Notes under the pieces: model-generated
What the model was told of the DNA's origin: nothing
What the model saw: the letters and a program-made list of their open reading frames with translations, nothing else
The model's database searches: none
Program-made: the position numbers and the translations under genes
DNA from: Pseudomonadota bacterium
GTDB lineage: Bacteria; Desulfobacterota; Desulfobacteria; Desulfobacterales; JAHIVH01
Length of the DNA: 64,000 nucleotides
Direction: 5' to 3'
Assembly: GCA_018816735.1 (NCBI GenBank)
Contig: JAHIVH010000008.1
Span: 1 to 64,000, forward strand
Shown: positions 53,744 to 63,584 of the stretch, piece by piece
Layout of the letters: the number at the start of each line of letters is the position of its first letter
How positions within the stretch are numbered: position 1 is the stretch's first letter

Positions 53744-55966
53744 TTAATTTTTATGGTTCATCAGATAATTCGTTAATGGATCATATTTGCCTTCTTCTTC
53801 AATCCATTTCCAGGTAACGCCTTCGTCATCCTGGTTCACGGATGTAAATTCAAATGCAGCCGGATGGTTCTCATCAATGAGGATGGTGTTGTCACACGGC
53901 ACCATAATGGGAAGAAGATGAGGAAAATCGGATGCAGAGATACTCACACGAATGCGATGCCCTTTTTTGAATACATTGTCCGTGGGCCATACTTCGACCA
54001 CGTATTTGTAGACTTCATTTTCATTGATCATATTGGGATTTCTGTCTGCCTTATCGTAAAAAGGATCAAAAGCCATATATTCCGGATCGGTTTCATGGAC
54101 GTTATCCGGATCATACGGTCTATGTGAGGCTCTCAACCATCCGGATGTGATATTTTTGGCCCGTCCTTTGGGGAACACATCGTTGACTTCAACGACAAAC
54201 TGCACATCATCTTCTTCGGTTAACATTTTCACCGTGTTATTCTCATCTTCTATCGCATCCAAATCATTGTTTGTCACCAGAAAAAAAAGGTCTAAAAATT
54301 TATACAGCCACGTGTTTTCAAGCGGATCATCGAATGTTGTCTTTGCCCAGAAAGTCAGTTTCATCGGTCCTGTAATCTCAACGTCTTCCTTTAGCGGATC
54401 TGTCGTGAATGTGAGAACACCAACCTCATCCAGGCGTTCGTCTTCATAAAAAACCTGATCGTCCACATCCTTGCCGAACATATATTTGTAGGTCTGTGAA
54501 ATAATCGCTGGAACCCCTATAAACCATCTCGACATAGATCTTGACGCCATACCCTGAAGATTTCTCTGGGGTCTGTGTTTCAACACCGGATCTGTTTTGC
54601 TGTAATCTTTTTGGGTAATATTTTCCGTGAGCTTGTAGTCATTTTTACGGTTAAAAAAGGAGAACCAGTCTTTATAATTGTATTTGGCTTTTTGCTTTGA
54701 AAGATAAAGGATTTCATTTTCGACGCGGGATTCGGCAAGGGGCCAGGTTTTTTCAGCACGCCATTTATCTTCCCCCATAATATAGAGTGCCACGGGGAAT
54801 TCAACCATGAAGGGATCTTCAATTCCCTTGATTTTCCAGTCAAACCATCTTGCCTGAACGGCGTTGGTAAACATCATCATACCATCGACTCCCAAACAAA
54901 ACGATCCGTCCAGATGATACCAGGGGCCGATGACCATGGCCTTGTCTTTCACATCGTGTTCGGCGAGACCATACTGATATGTCTTGCTTTCGCCATTGGT
55001 GAAGATACAATACCATCCCCCCACCATGAAAACCGGCAATTTTGAAGGAATGGTTTTCGTTTGTCCGAAATTGGCAGTTGAATTTTTTTCCGGCCAGTAA
55101 ATCATAGAGGATCGTTCGTCAAAAAAATCATTATCAACCAAGTTTTCAGGTTCCAAGAACCAGCTCCCATTCAGTTGCAGCTGTTTAACGCTTGCCAGCC
55201 AGTTCTGACCGGCTTCCTTGATCACGTGTGTATCCGGATCCTCCCAAGTACCGTCCATTCCGGCATTTTCTCCCCCAAGATAAAGCGTTGACGGCATCAT
55301 GGCCAGCAAATCAACTCCCAGTAGCCATACCGGAATAAACAGGAGATCCAGGTTGCCACCATGCATGACGATATCCTTATACGTATCCGCCATGGGAACG
55401 ATCGGGAAAAGGGCTTTCAGGTGAACCGGCTCGCCGTTTTCATCCACTTCAATATTTCCGGCTGCCATGATTTGAATAATCGCCATATAGGAAGGCCCAA
55501 GCATCCCCACTTTACCATCTGACCAGGGATGTTTGGGAATCCACTTATCGATGACAAATGCCACATCTTTATGCTCTGCCTCATTAAAAGACATCCATGT
55601 GCCCTCGGCTGAACCTGTTCCCCGGATATCGATGCAAAGAATATTATATCCTCTGGGAAAAAGGGTTAATGCGTCAAAGACGAGAAATTCCCTTCTGTAG
55701 GGTGTTGCCACAAGAATGGTGGGCAATGGCTCGTCACCGGCATGCTTGATGAGTGTCCCCCAGAGGTCGACAGCTTCGTTCCCATCTATTTCGGGAATGG
55801 CAATTCTCAGATTGAACTGACAAATCGCATCTTCATAGCCTTTAAACGCCAAAGCCTGCGTTAGGATATCTTCTCCTTCTTTGGAGAGTTCACCGGCAAA
55901 TGGGGCAGTCTGGTGAATCAAAATAACACCTGTAAGTATTAGTCCATAAATCAGTTTGCGCATCAT
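53744..55966 (-). CDS. Exported CocE/NonD (X-Pro dipeptidyl-peptidase S15) family hydrolase
   Basis: Alpha/beta hydrolase of 740 residues with signal peptide (ending APFAGELS). Family blocks: PTILVATPYRRE, GYNILCIDIRGTGSAEGTWM and the nucleophile elbow GKVGMLGPSYMAIIQI, where Ser lies in GPSY (often GxSYGG). A C-terminal jelly-roll (PLKEDVEITGPMKLTFWAKT; FKKGHRIRVSISASDFPHLL) matches the S15/CocE architecture. Acts on an acyl or ester substrate in the periplasm; substrate unknown. ATG 55966 follows AGGAGG; ATG 55963 is an equal alternative. Confidence 0.82.
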   Translation of the reverse strand: MMRKLIYGLILTGVILIHQTAPFAGELSKEGEDILTQALAFKGYEDAICQFNLRIAIPEIDGNEAVDLWGTLIKHAGDEPLPTILVATPYRREFLVFDALTLFPRGYNILCIDIRGTGSAEGTWMSFNEAEHKDVAFVIDKWIPKHPWSDGKVGMLGPSYMAIIQIMAAGNIEVDENGEPVHLKALFPIVPMADTYKDIVMHGGNLDLLFIPVWLLGVDLLAMMPSTLYLGGENAGMDGTWEDPDTHVIKEAGQNWLASVKQLQLNGSWFLEPENLVDNDFFDERSSMIYWPEKNSTANFGQTKTIPSKLPVFMVGGWYCIFTNGESKTYQYGLAEHDVKDKAMVIGPWYHLDGSFCLGVDGMMMFTNAVQARWFDWKIKGIEDPFMVEFPVALYIMGEDKWRAEKTWPLAESRVENEILYLSKQKAKYNYKDWFSFFNRKNDYKLTENITQKDYSKTDPVLKHRPQRNLQGMASRSMSRWFIGVPAIISQTYKYMFGKDVDDQVFYEDERLDEVGVLTFTTDPLKEDVEITGPMKLTFWAKTTFDDPLENTWLYKFLDLFFLVTNNDLDAIEDENNTVKMLTEEDDVQFVVEVNDVFPKGRAKNITSGWLRASHRPYDPDNVHETDPEYMAFDPFYDKADRNPNMINENEVYKYVVEVWPTDNVFKKGHRIRVSISASDFPHLLPIMVPCDNTILIDENHPAAFEFTSVNQDDEGVTWKWIEEEGKYDPLTNYLMNHKN

Positions 55967-56335
55967 TGGCCTCCTATCTCTCCTTTTAACTTTTCGGGTC
56001 AACAGTTCAATCATATAGACAAATAAAATATTCATTCAGTGAACGATGTTCTTATAAAAAAGAATGAATCGCCATCTTAAACATGAATAATCATTACCTA
56101 ATATAGACTGGCAAGTCAATTAAAAAATTAAACGCATGGAAAATAATTAAGGTTCGTTTGGTAAAGCGATGTTTGTTTTTATATGAAAAGTTGGGTCATT
56201 TATCAAACAATCGTACTGCTTATTATCGTCCGCGTAAACCAAAAATTGAATGAGAAATAAAAAAATATTTGCTATTTTATCCATTATCTGACGGGTATGT
56301 GCCTACGGAAAATCGTATGGACAGGCAGATTGTTT
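55967..56335. other. Divergent intergenic region, no gene seen
   Basis: About 370 AT-rich bases between the CocE/NonD and cmoA genes. Expected to hold both promoters. I see no hairpin, repeat or RNA gene that I can support. Confidence 0.4.
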
Positions 56336-57064
56336 ATGAAAAAAGATACGCTTTACAAAAAACCCAAAAAGACGGTCCCCCCGTTTGAATTCAACAAATC
56401 GGTCGTTGATGTATTTGATGACATGATTCACAGATCGGTTCCGTTTTACAGTGAAAGACTGACCCGGATGTCACAGCTTGCCGCCATGTTCTATCAGAAT
56501 GAATCACGAATATATGATCTCGGATGTTCAAATGGTAATTTTGGCCTTCATTTCCTGGGTGAAATGGGCAAAAAACCCTTTGACATGATCGCGGTGGACA
56601 GCTCGAATGCCATGCTGGAAGCTTATAGAAAAAGACTTTCAGATCGACCAAATGGCGATTGTATCAAACTGATTCTGGATAATATCGAAAACGTTGTCAT
56701 CGAGAATACGTCAGTTGTGATCATCAATCTGACCTTGCAATTTTTACCTGTATCAGAAAGAGACGATATTGTCAGAAGAATTTTTGATGCCCTTCTTCCC
56801 CAAGGTATTCTTTTAATGACAGAAAAAGTGATTCATGAAAACGATGAGATGACCCGTCTTCAACAGGATTTTTACTATCGGTACAAAAGGGAAAACGGCT
56901 ATTCAAACCTTGAAATCAGTCAAAAAAGAGACGCTCTGGAAAACGTCCTGATACCGGAAGCCATAGAGACCCATATCAAACGATTTCAAACCGCAGGATT
57001 TCGTACCATAGACATTTTTCAGAAGTGGTTCAATTTTTCATCCTTTATCTGTATCAAATCATAA
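56336..57064 (+). CDS. cmoA: Carboxy-S-adenosyl-L-methionine synthase
   Basis: A protein of 242 residues that makes carboxy-SAM from SAM and prephenate. It reads FEFNKSVVDVFDDMIHRSVP then FYSERLTRMSQLAAMF and IYDLGCSNGNFGLHFLGEMG (SAM-binding loop), then IVEN-type and VIINLTLQFLPVSERD blocks, full length with E. coli CmoA. ATG 56336 gives the normal N-terminus; the frame extends to 56297. Three bases before cmoB, and the pair makes cmo5U at tRNA position 34. Confidence 0.9.
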   Translation: MKKDTLYKKPKKTVPPFEFNKSVVDVFDDMIHRSVPFYSERLTRMSQLAAMFYQNESRIYDLGCSNGNFGLHFLGEMGKKPFDMIAVDSSNAMLEAYRKRLSDRPNGDCIKLILDNIENVVIENTSVVIINLTLQFLPVSERDDIVRRIFDALLPQGILLMTEKVIHENDEMTRLQQDFYYRYKRENGYSNLEISQKRDALENVLIPEAIETHIKRFQTAGFRTIDIFQKWFNFSSFICIKS

Positions 57065-57067
57065 ACC

Positions 57068-58039
57068 ATGAACGGATTATTAACCAAACGCATCGATCTG
57101 AAACTGGACCATTGCTACGAAGAGCTGAAACACCTGGTCGAAAAAAAGGAAAAACAACTTAAAAGGCAATACGGCGTTGAAAGGGATATGCGCGTGTTAA
57201 AAAATCAATTGCCGGATGCATTGCCAGAGGCAATTGATTTTGACCGCGATTGTATAAAAATCGGTTCTGAAAAAGATTTAGATCCCAAAGACCGGGAGCC
57301 GCTTTTCACACTCCTCAAGGCCGCCCATCCCTGGCGGAAAGGACCGTTTGAATTATTCGGCATCCATATCGATACCGAATGGCGCTCCTATATTAAATGG
57401 AATCGGCTAAAAGATCACATCTCGCCATTAAAGGGAAGGCGTGTGCTCGATATCGGCTCAAGCTCAGGATACTACATGTTCCGGATGACCCCCCAGGCAC
57501 CTGAAATGGTTCTGGGTATCGAACCTTATATCAGATTCTATTATCAATATCTGATTCTTCAGAAATATATACAAGCTCGAAATCTGTTCTGTATCCCGGC
57601 AAAGCTTGAAGAGCTGCCCCCATTCAAAAACTATTTTCACACCGTATTCTGCATGGGAATTCTATATCACCGAAAATCCCCTATCGAAACCTTGGAACAG
57701 ATTCACAAATCCATTCAAAAAAAAGGAGAACTGATTCTTGAGACCCTGATCATTGATGGAGAAGAAGACTATGTACTTTCCCCGCATGACAGATACGCAA
57801 AGATGAGAAATGTTTTTTTCATTCCAACGGTCAAAGGCCTGTCTTCATGGCTTAGCCGGACTGGATTCAGTCATATCCGCTGCATTGACATTTCTCCCAC
57901 GACAGAAGGAGAACAGCGAAAAACCGAGTGGGTCAATACGGAGTCCCTGTCTGACTTCCTTGATCCGGAAGATCCTTCAAAAACGGTCGAGGGTTATCCT
58001 GCCCCGGTCAGAGCCATTTTTATTGCCGATGTCAAATAA
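57068..58039 (+). CDS. cmoB: tRNA U34 carboxymethyltransferase
   Basis: A protein of 323 residues that transfers the carboxymethyl group from carboxy-SAM to 5-hydroxyuridine-34. The methyltransferase core is GRRVLDIGSSSGYYMFRM with VLGIEPYIRFYYQYLILQKY, and the positively charged N-terminal helix bundle precedes it. Blocks HTVFCMGILYHRKSPIETLE and LILETLIIDGEEDYVLSP agree with E. coli CmoB. The next gene overlaps its end by 11 bases. Confidence 0.9.
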   Translation: MNGLLTKRIDLKLDHCYEELKHLVEKKEKQLKRQYGVERDMRVLKNQLPDALPEAIDFDRDCIKIGSEKDLDPKDREPLFTLLKAAHPWRKGPFELFGIHIDTEWRSYIKWNRLKDHISPLKGRRVLDIGSSSGYYMFRMTPQAPEMVLGIEPYIRFYYQYLILQKYIQARNLFCIPAKLEELPPFKNYFHTVFCMGILYHRKSPIETLEQIHKSIQKKGELILETLIIDGEEDYVLSPHDRYAKMRNVFFIPTVKGLSSWLSRTGFSHIRCIDISPTTEGEQRKTEWVNTESLSDFLDPEDPSKTVEGYPAPVRAIFIADVK

Positions 58040-59729
58040 TACAACATCCATTAAACCGCCTGCAGACATGCCGGATATTCTTCTGATTCAACCGCCCATA
58101 AGGGATTTTTACCTCACCACCAAACGAACAATTCCCTATGGTCTTTCTGCGATTGCAGCTACCCTTATCGATGCGGGGTTTTCGGTGACAATCATTGACA
58201 TGCTGGCCACGAAAAAATCAAAGCCCATCGATCTTCAGAAAAATATGACCTATCTCAATGAATACTACGGCAGGGCTGATGTGTCTCCATTTGCGCTGTT
58301 TCATCAATTCAGACATTTTGGCTACAGTTATGAACACCTGAAGCACGAGTTAAAAAAATGCACCCCTTTTCTTATCGGCATATCATCACTCTTCACAGCA
58401 TACAGTGACGAAGCGCTCACCTGTGCAAAAATTGCAAAAGAGATTCATCCCCAGGCAAAAATCGTTTTGGGGGGACATCACCCCACGGCTCTTCCCGAGT
58501 ACGTTATGCAACATAATTTTATCGACTATTGTATCCGGGGAGAAGGCGAAGTTTCTCTTTCCGATCTTGCTATATGCATCAAAACGAAAAAATCACCTGA
58601 AACGATTCCTGGTATCGTATTCAGAAAAAAAGGCGGTCATATTCATGTCAGTGAACCTGCTTTAATGAAAGAGCCGGATGCGTATCCCCTGCCCGCATCC
58701 CATCTGATTAAATCCGCCTACTACCAGCGGGGAAAAGGTTCCGCTATTTCTATCATGACCGGAAGAGGCTGCCCCATGACATGTTCCTATTGTTCCATGG
58801 GCGCATTTTTCAGGCATTACAGAAAAAGAAGTGTCAATCACGTGATGGCGGAACTTTCCCGTGAAGCATCAGAAAGAAATGCCCGGTTCATCGATTTTGA
58901 AGATGAGAATCTGTCGCTTGACAGAAAATGGTTTATCACCCTTTTGGAAAGGATCATCCAAACATTTGGTGAAAATCATCTGGAACTTAGGGCCATGAAC
59001 GGCCTTTTCCCACCATCACTGGATGAAGAGTTGATCACTCTCATGAAGATGGCAGGTTTCAAAACCCTCAACTTGTCCTTGGGCTCAACCGACCTGAACC
59101 AGCTGAAACGGTTTAACCGGCCGGATGTCAGGGAAAAAACTGACCACATACTGAATGTGTCCGACAAGCTTGGCCTTGAAACCGTATGCTATATCATTGC
59201 AGGTGCGCCCGGACAAACCGCAACGTCTTCAATGGATGACCTTTTATATCTGTCTCACAGAAAAGCCTTGGTTGGTGTCTCCATTTACTATCCGGCTCCG
59301 GGAAGTCTTGACTACGACTTTCTTGAGGCATCCGGGAATCTGCCCGGATCATTTTCCCTGATGCGATCAACCGCGATTCCTGTCGACAATACCACTTCAC
59401 GCCTTGAATCAGTGACGCTGTTGAGATTGGCCAGAATCATCAATTTCATAAAAGCCTTAAAAGCAAAAGGAGAAGAAATTCCGAAACCACATCCGTATAA
59501 AACCTCATCATTGAAAGATATGAGTGACCGTACAGCGCTGGGAAAACAGATTCTTTCATGGTTTTTTCATGATGGAAAAATAAGAGGCATAGAGCCCGGC
59601 GGTCTGATTTACGAACACGCTGTTTCGAAACCGTTGACCAAAGGATTTATCGAAAATTTCGAATCAGCCCCCCAATATGCAGAAGTCAGGAACCCGAATA
59701 AGACGAATGAAGTCTCTTCAAATCAATAG
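58029..59729 (+). CDS. B12-binding radical SAM enzyme linked to cmoAB
   Basis: Radical SAM enzyme of 566 residues. The N-terminal 200 residues are a cobalamin-binding Rossmann domain: YGLSAIAATLIDAGFSVTII, and IVLGGHHPTALPEYVMQ then CIRGEGEVSLSDLA. The cluster motif CX3CX2C follows in TGRGCPMTCSYCSMG, and FIDFEDENLSLDRKWF is the usual next block of this class. ATG 58029 overlaps cmoB by 11 bases; an alternative start is ATG 58068. The longer open frame from 57810 lies inside cmoB and is not real. Translational coupling to cmoB suggests a role in tRNA or a related modification, but class B enzymes also act on small molecules, so the function is not assigned. Confidence 0.83.
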   Translation: MSNNTTSIKPPADMPDILLIQPPIRDFYLTTKRTIPYGLSAIAATLIDAGFSVTIIDMLATKKSKPIDLQKNMTYLNEYYGRADVSPFALFHQFRHFGYSYEHLKHELKKCTPFLIGISSLFTAYSDEALTCAKIAKEIHPQAKIVLGGHHPTALPEYVMQHNFIDYCIRGEGEVSLSDLAICIKTKKSPETIPGIVFRKKGGHIHVSEPALMKEPDAYPLPASHLIKSAYYQRGKGSAISIMTGRGCPMTCSYCSMGAFFRHYRKRSVNHVMAELSREASERNARFIDFEDENLSLDRKWFITLLERIIQTFGENHLELRAMNGLFPPSLDEELITLMKMAGFKTLNLSLGSTDLNQLKRFNRPDVREKTDHILNVSDKLGLETVCYIIAGAPGQTATSSMDDLLYLSHRKALVGVSIYYPAPGSLDYDFLEASGNLPGSFSLMRSTAIPVDNTTSRLESVTLLRLARIINFIKALKAKGEEIPKPHPYKTSSLKDMSDRTALGKQILSWFFHDGKIRGIEPGGLIYEHAVSKPLTKGFIENFESAPQYAEVRNPNKTNEVSSNQ

Positions 59730-59844
59730 CAAATTCTTCAGCATCCTTTAACAGTGAAATTTTCGATAAAATATCCCAGCATTACTTTTTGTTCATAACT
59801 CAGTTCATCGAATTGAATACGGTTTCCGGGACTTCCCAAGGAAA

Positions 59845-61161
59845 TTAAAACACGTATGCCTTACTACCCGTAGAAAGCCACAATTCAATCCACGCGCGGA
59901 TGATGTCAATGCGGGCAATTTCAAATTTCGTCCGTCTTTTTCTCAGTTGTGCTTCAGCGTCCAGCAAATCATTTGTTGTGGCGCGCCCTTCCTGATGGCG
60001 GGCATGTTCCACCCTGAGGGTTTCAGATGCGAGTTCAATCCCCCGTTGTTCGACTTTATACGCACCTTTTTTATTTTCAATTGCGGTTATCCTGGACCGG
60101 ATTTCCAGGGATATCCCGTTTTCAATTTCCAGAAGCTGGTTATTCAGGGACTGAATTTGCGCAAATAGTTCCGATGATTTTGAAAAGCGTATGCCTGATG
60201 CAAACGGTGTCCAGGTCACATTTATCGACCCTTCAAGCCAGGAATCCTCCGAATATGAAGACAACCCCTCATCCCATATCCATTTCCCGACAGCCTGCAA
60301 ACTGGGGAGGCTTCCTGCTTTAACTCCGGCACGTTTCTTTTTAAGCGCCTCGATGGAAGTCTTTAAGGAAATGATATCCACTCTGTTTTTAAGTGCCAGC
60401 TGGCAGGCGTCTTCCACCTCTGGCACATCCTTTTCAGACAGGTCGGTGATATCCATGACGTCAACAGCCGAACTGCTGTTGACGGCACGGGAGAGATCTT
60501 TCCCGGCAATTATTCTCAATCGACGCAATTCAACAAGTTCCTGTTCAGCCTGCTCGTAGAACACCAACACCTTCAACAAATCCGCCTCCAGGACGCGGCC
60601 GACCTCCGCCATTTTATGCATTTCCCCCAATCTGGCCTTAAGGCTCCCCACATAGGATTCGGTCGTCATGATGGTTGCATCGACAGCAAGAAGATTGAGA
60701 TAAATCAGGCCAGCCTCCGCCGAAAGTTCCTGCTTTTTTCTTTGAGAAAGCAACTGTTTTGCGCTGGCATCATCTTCTGCGGCAGGAATGGCATAAAGGT
60801 TACGGGCCGGGTCAAAAATCGGCTGGACAACCACAATACTTGCGGAATAATGTTCTTTATCTCCGATGGAATTTGAAAACGTACCTATCCCCGGCACGTC
60901 GATAACGGTTTCCACCTCCCGATCCCTTATGGAATAAGCGGCCTGGGACGTCAAAACCGGAAACCAGGCAGCCCGTTTTTCCGCTTCGAGCGCTTTATTT
61001 GAGGCTTCCGCCTGATAAACAGATGATTTGAAAGCCGGTCTGTCTTTGGCCATGTCCATCGCATCCTTTAGCGTAATATAGCGTGGCTCGGCCATCAAGG
61101 CAGGCGTTACAAGAAAAAAAACACTAAAATAAGAAGCAACCTTGAGTATCTTTTTCGGCAT
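59845..61161 (-). CDS. TolC-like outer membrane factor, in frame with the RND remnant upstream
   Basis: A protein of 438 residues: signal peptide MPKKILKVASYFSVFFLVTP, then two TolC-type repeats (ITLKDAMDMAKDRPAFKSSV; ALEAEKRAAWFPVLTSQAAY and a second set near DACQLALKNRVDIISLKT). ATG 61161 is my start. The frame continues without a stop into the upstream RND permease remnant, so the two could be translated as one 837-residue chain; no Shine-Dalgarno is visible before 61161. Whether it is made as a fusion or a separate protein is open. Its adaptor and permease are broken. Confidence 0.7.
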   Translation of the reverse strand: MPKKILKVASYFSVFFLVTPALMAEPRYITLKDAMDMAKDRPAFKSSVYQAEASNKALEAEKRAAWFPVLTSQAAYSIRDREVETVIDVPGIGTFSNSIGDKEHYSASIVVVQPIFDPARNLYAIPAAEDDASAKQLLSQRKKQELSAEAGLIYLNLLAVDATIMTTESYVGSLKARLGEMHKMAEVGRVLEADLLKVLVFYEQAEQELVELRRLRIIAGKDLSRAVNSSSAVDVMDITDLSEKDVPEVEDACQLALKNRVDIISLKTSIEALKKKRAGVKAGSLPSLQAVGKWIWDEGLSSYSEDSWLEGSINVTWTPFASGIRFSKSSELFAQIQSLNNQLLEIENGISLEIRSRITAIENKKGAYKVEQRGIELASETLRVEHARHQEGRATTNDLLDAEAQLRKRRTKFEIARIDIIRAWIELWLSTGSKAYVF

Positions 61162-63584
61162 GATAAAAAGACGTTTTTTGTCTTTGGCAAATAAAACCCG
61201 ATATAATGCAGGCGTGACAATTAACGTTAAAACGGTAGAAGCGAGCAGACCGGAAATCATGGCCCAGGCAAGGGGCGGCCAGAGTGTTGAGGAAGAAAAT
61301 GCCAAAGGCAGAAGACCGGCAATCGTTGTCCCCATGGTTAAAAGGATGGGGCGTGTTCGTCTTGAAACGGCATCTGATAAGGCATCATGTACATTTGCAC
61401 CATTTTTTCGTCTTTCTTCGACCACATCCAGCAACACAATGGCATTGTTCACAACAATGCCAACGAGTGCAATCACACCCAAAAGCGACATAAACCCAAA
61501 GGGTTGACGGCCGATTAAAAGACCCGGGATGACGCCTGCTGCGGCAAGGGGGATGGTTGAGAGAACGATAAAAAGCCGTCTGAAAGAATTGAATTCAGCA
61601 ATGAGAACAATAAGAAGGAGTAAAAGACCGATAGGAATACTTTTCAATAACGCTGTATTTGCCTCTCCGGATCCTTCGGCTTCTCCACCAAATGCCACCT
61701 CGATCCCAACAGGTATTTTCATGGCATGAACCTGTTGTTTAAACTGAGACAAAATATCGCTGAAGGTGTAGCCGTCAGCCAGTTGGGATGACACGGTAAC
61801 CACTCGTTTTGTATTCTTATGTTTGATGGCTGCCGGACGCCAGACCGATTCCAGGGTGGCAATCTGCGACAGTGGTATAAACCGCCCATCCCGTGAGGGC
61901 ACGGATATGGATACAAGGCTATCAACCGACATCCTCTCCCCTTGTGAAGATCGGATCAGAATGGGGACAGGGTCATCCTCTGCATACAATTGTCCCACCG
62001 CAATCCCTCTGGTTCTGCCATAAATGGCTTGTGCCACATCTGCTCTTGTCAGGCCGCATCTGCCCGCTTCCGCATCATCTATTCTAAATTCAATAGTGGG
62101 CGCCCCTGGTCCTAAATCCTGACGGACATCCTCGGTACCGGGAATACGCTCGAGCCTGTGGGCGACTTCGACAGCAGCCTGATCCAGTTTACTGAAGTCT
62201 GTTCCATAAAGACGAATCTCCACAGGCGCACCTACGGGCGGTCCTTGTTCAAGTTTACGTGCAACGATTTCAGCTTGAGGCAATCTCTTTTTTACATCCG
62301 TCCGGATAAAGGAGAGTAAAGGTTCGATATCCGCCTTTTCTTTTGTTTCCACGACCAACTGGGCAAAATGCGGACTGAAAGGTACTGCAATGATATTATA
62401 ATAAAATTTGGGCGCACTGCGGCCAATGTGGTTAAGGTGGCTGCTGCAAGTGGTATATAAAGCTCTTTTACCGCACCTATCGTCGCTTGTTTTGCACGCT
62501 CACCTTTATCCAGCCGATATTGAATACTCTCTGCCATGACAATGGCATTATCCACCAGCATCCCAAGAGAGAGTACAAGGGCGGCTATGGATATCTGATG
62601 GAGAACCCCGTCTCCCCATGCAAACAGCAGAAGAGATACCATGGTGACAAGAGGCACCACAGAAGCGACCAGCAACCCAAGCCTTGCGCCCATGGCGAGA
62701 ATCAAAATCCCTGCAACAATAAGAATACCGAACATCAGGGAGTTGCTTAACTCGCCGATACGTGCTTCAGTTCGTCTGGGCTGAAACGTGACTTCACTGA
62801 TTGTAAGCGGAGATACTGTCTCCCTTAAGCTTTCGGTTTTTTCTTTTATCATGTGGCCAAATTCTACCAGATTGATGCCGCTTACAGGTACGATCGCCAC
62901 CCCCACACTCATTTCACCATTAAACCGCATCTGTGAGGTTGACGGTTCAGCCGGGCCTCTGTGAACGCGAGTGATGGCGCCTAAAGGGACAGAACTGCCG
63001 GAAGGCAAAAGAACGGGAGTGGAAGCTATTTCCGCTACACTTGAAAATTCTGACAACGGTTTCAGACGGACCGTTTTCTCACCCACTTTAAGCGAACCAC
63101 CCGGCAAAATCCGATTACGCATACTCAACCGTAAAGCCAGATCATTGGCATTAATACCCATACGATTTGCAGTAGAATCATCAAGATCTATGGTTACCTG
63201 CTCCTTAGGATCACAAATCAAATGGGCTTCGGCCACTTCAGGAACATTTAAAAAACCATCTTTTACTTTCTTTGCAGCATCTGACAGAACAAGCACATCA
63301 GATGATCCTGAAATTGAAAGAACAACAGAATCCTGATCCTGCATGTTATCATCCAAAACCGGTTTGCCCGCGCCTTCGGGAAAAATTCTGTAAGCTTTTT
63401 CCAGGGCCTCACGCACATCATCCCATACCAGATTGAAGTCATCGATATTTCCGTTTAGTTCAATACGCGTTACAGCCATCTCGTCAAATGCTGTGGCGTC
63501 AATATCTTTTATTTCAGGCACTTCAGCAAGCGCATCCTCGATCGGCTTAAGGATCAACCTCTCGATCGCAGGCGCATCCGCCCC
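61162..63584 (-). pseudogene. RND permease, internally deleted and frameshifted
   Basis: Two halves of one permease lie in different frames. The 5' half (63584 to about 62420) begins mid-domain at ADAPAIERLILKPIEDALAE, so helix 1 and about 45 residues are missing, and reads to LAAATLTTLAA in helix 4. The 3' half (about 62420-61162) begins PKFYYNIIAVPFSPHFAQLV in the periplasmic loop. The stretch between (helices 5-6 and the linker, roughly 150-200 residues) is gone and the frame changes at the join. The remaining second half keeps LLGVIALVGIVVNNAIVLLD. Both ends are clean deletions. No working pump can be made. Confidence 0.85.

Noticed and set aside
57810..58028. Upstream extension of the B12 radical SAM frame
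   Set aside because: Lies inside cmoB in another frame and has no resemblance to the family N-terminus.
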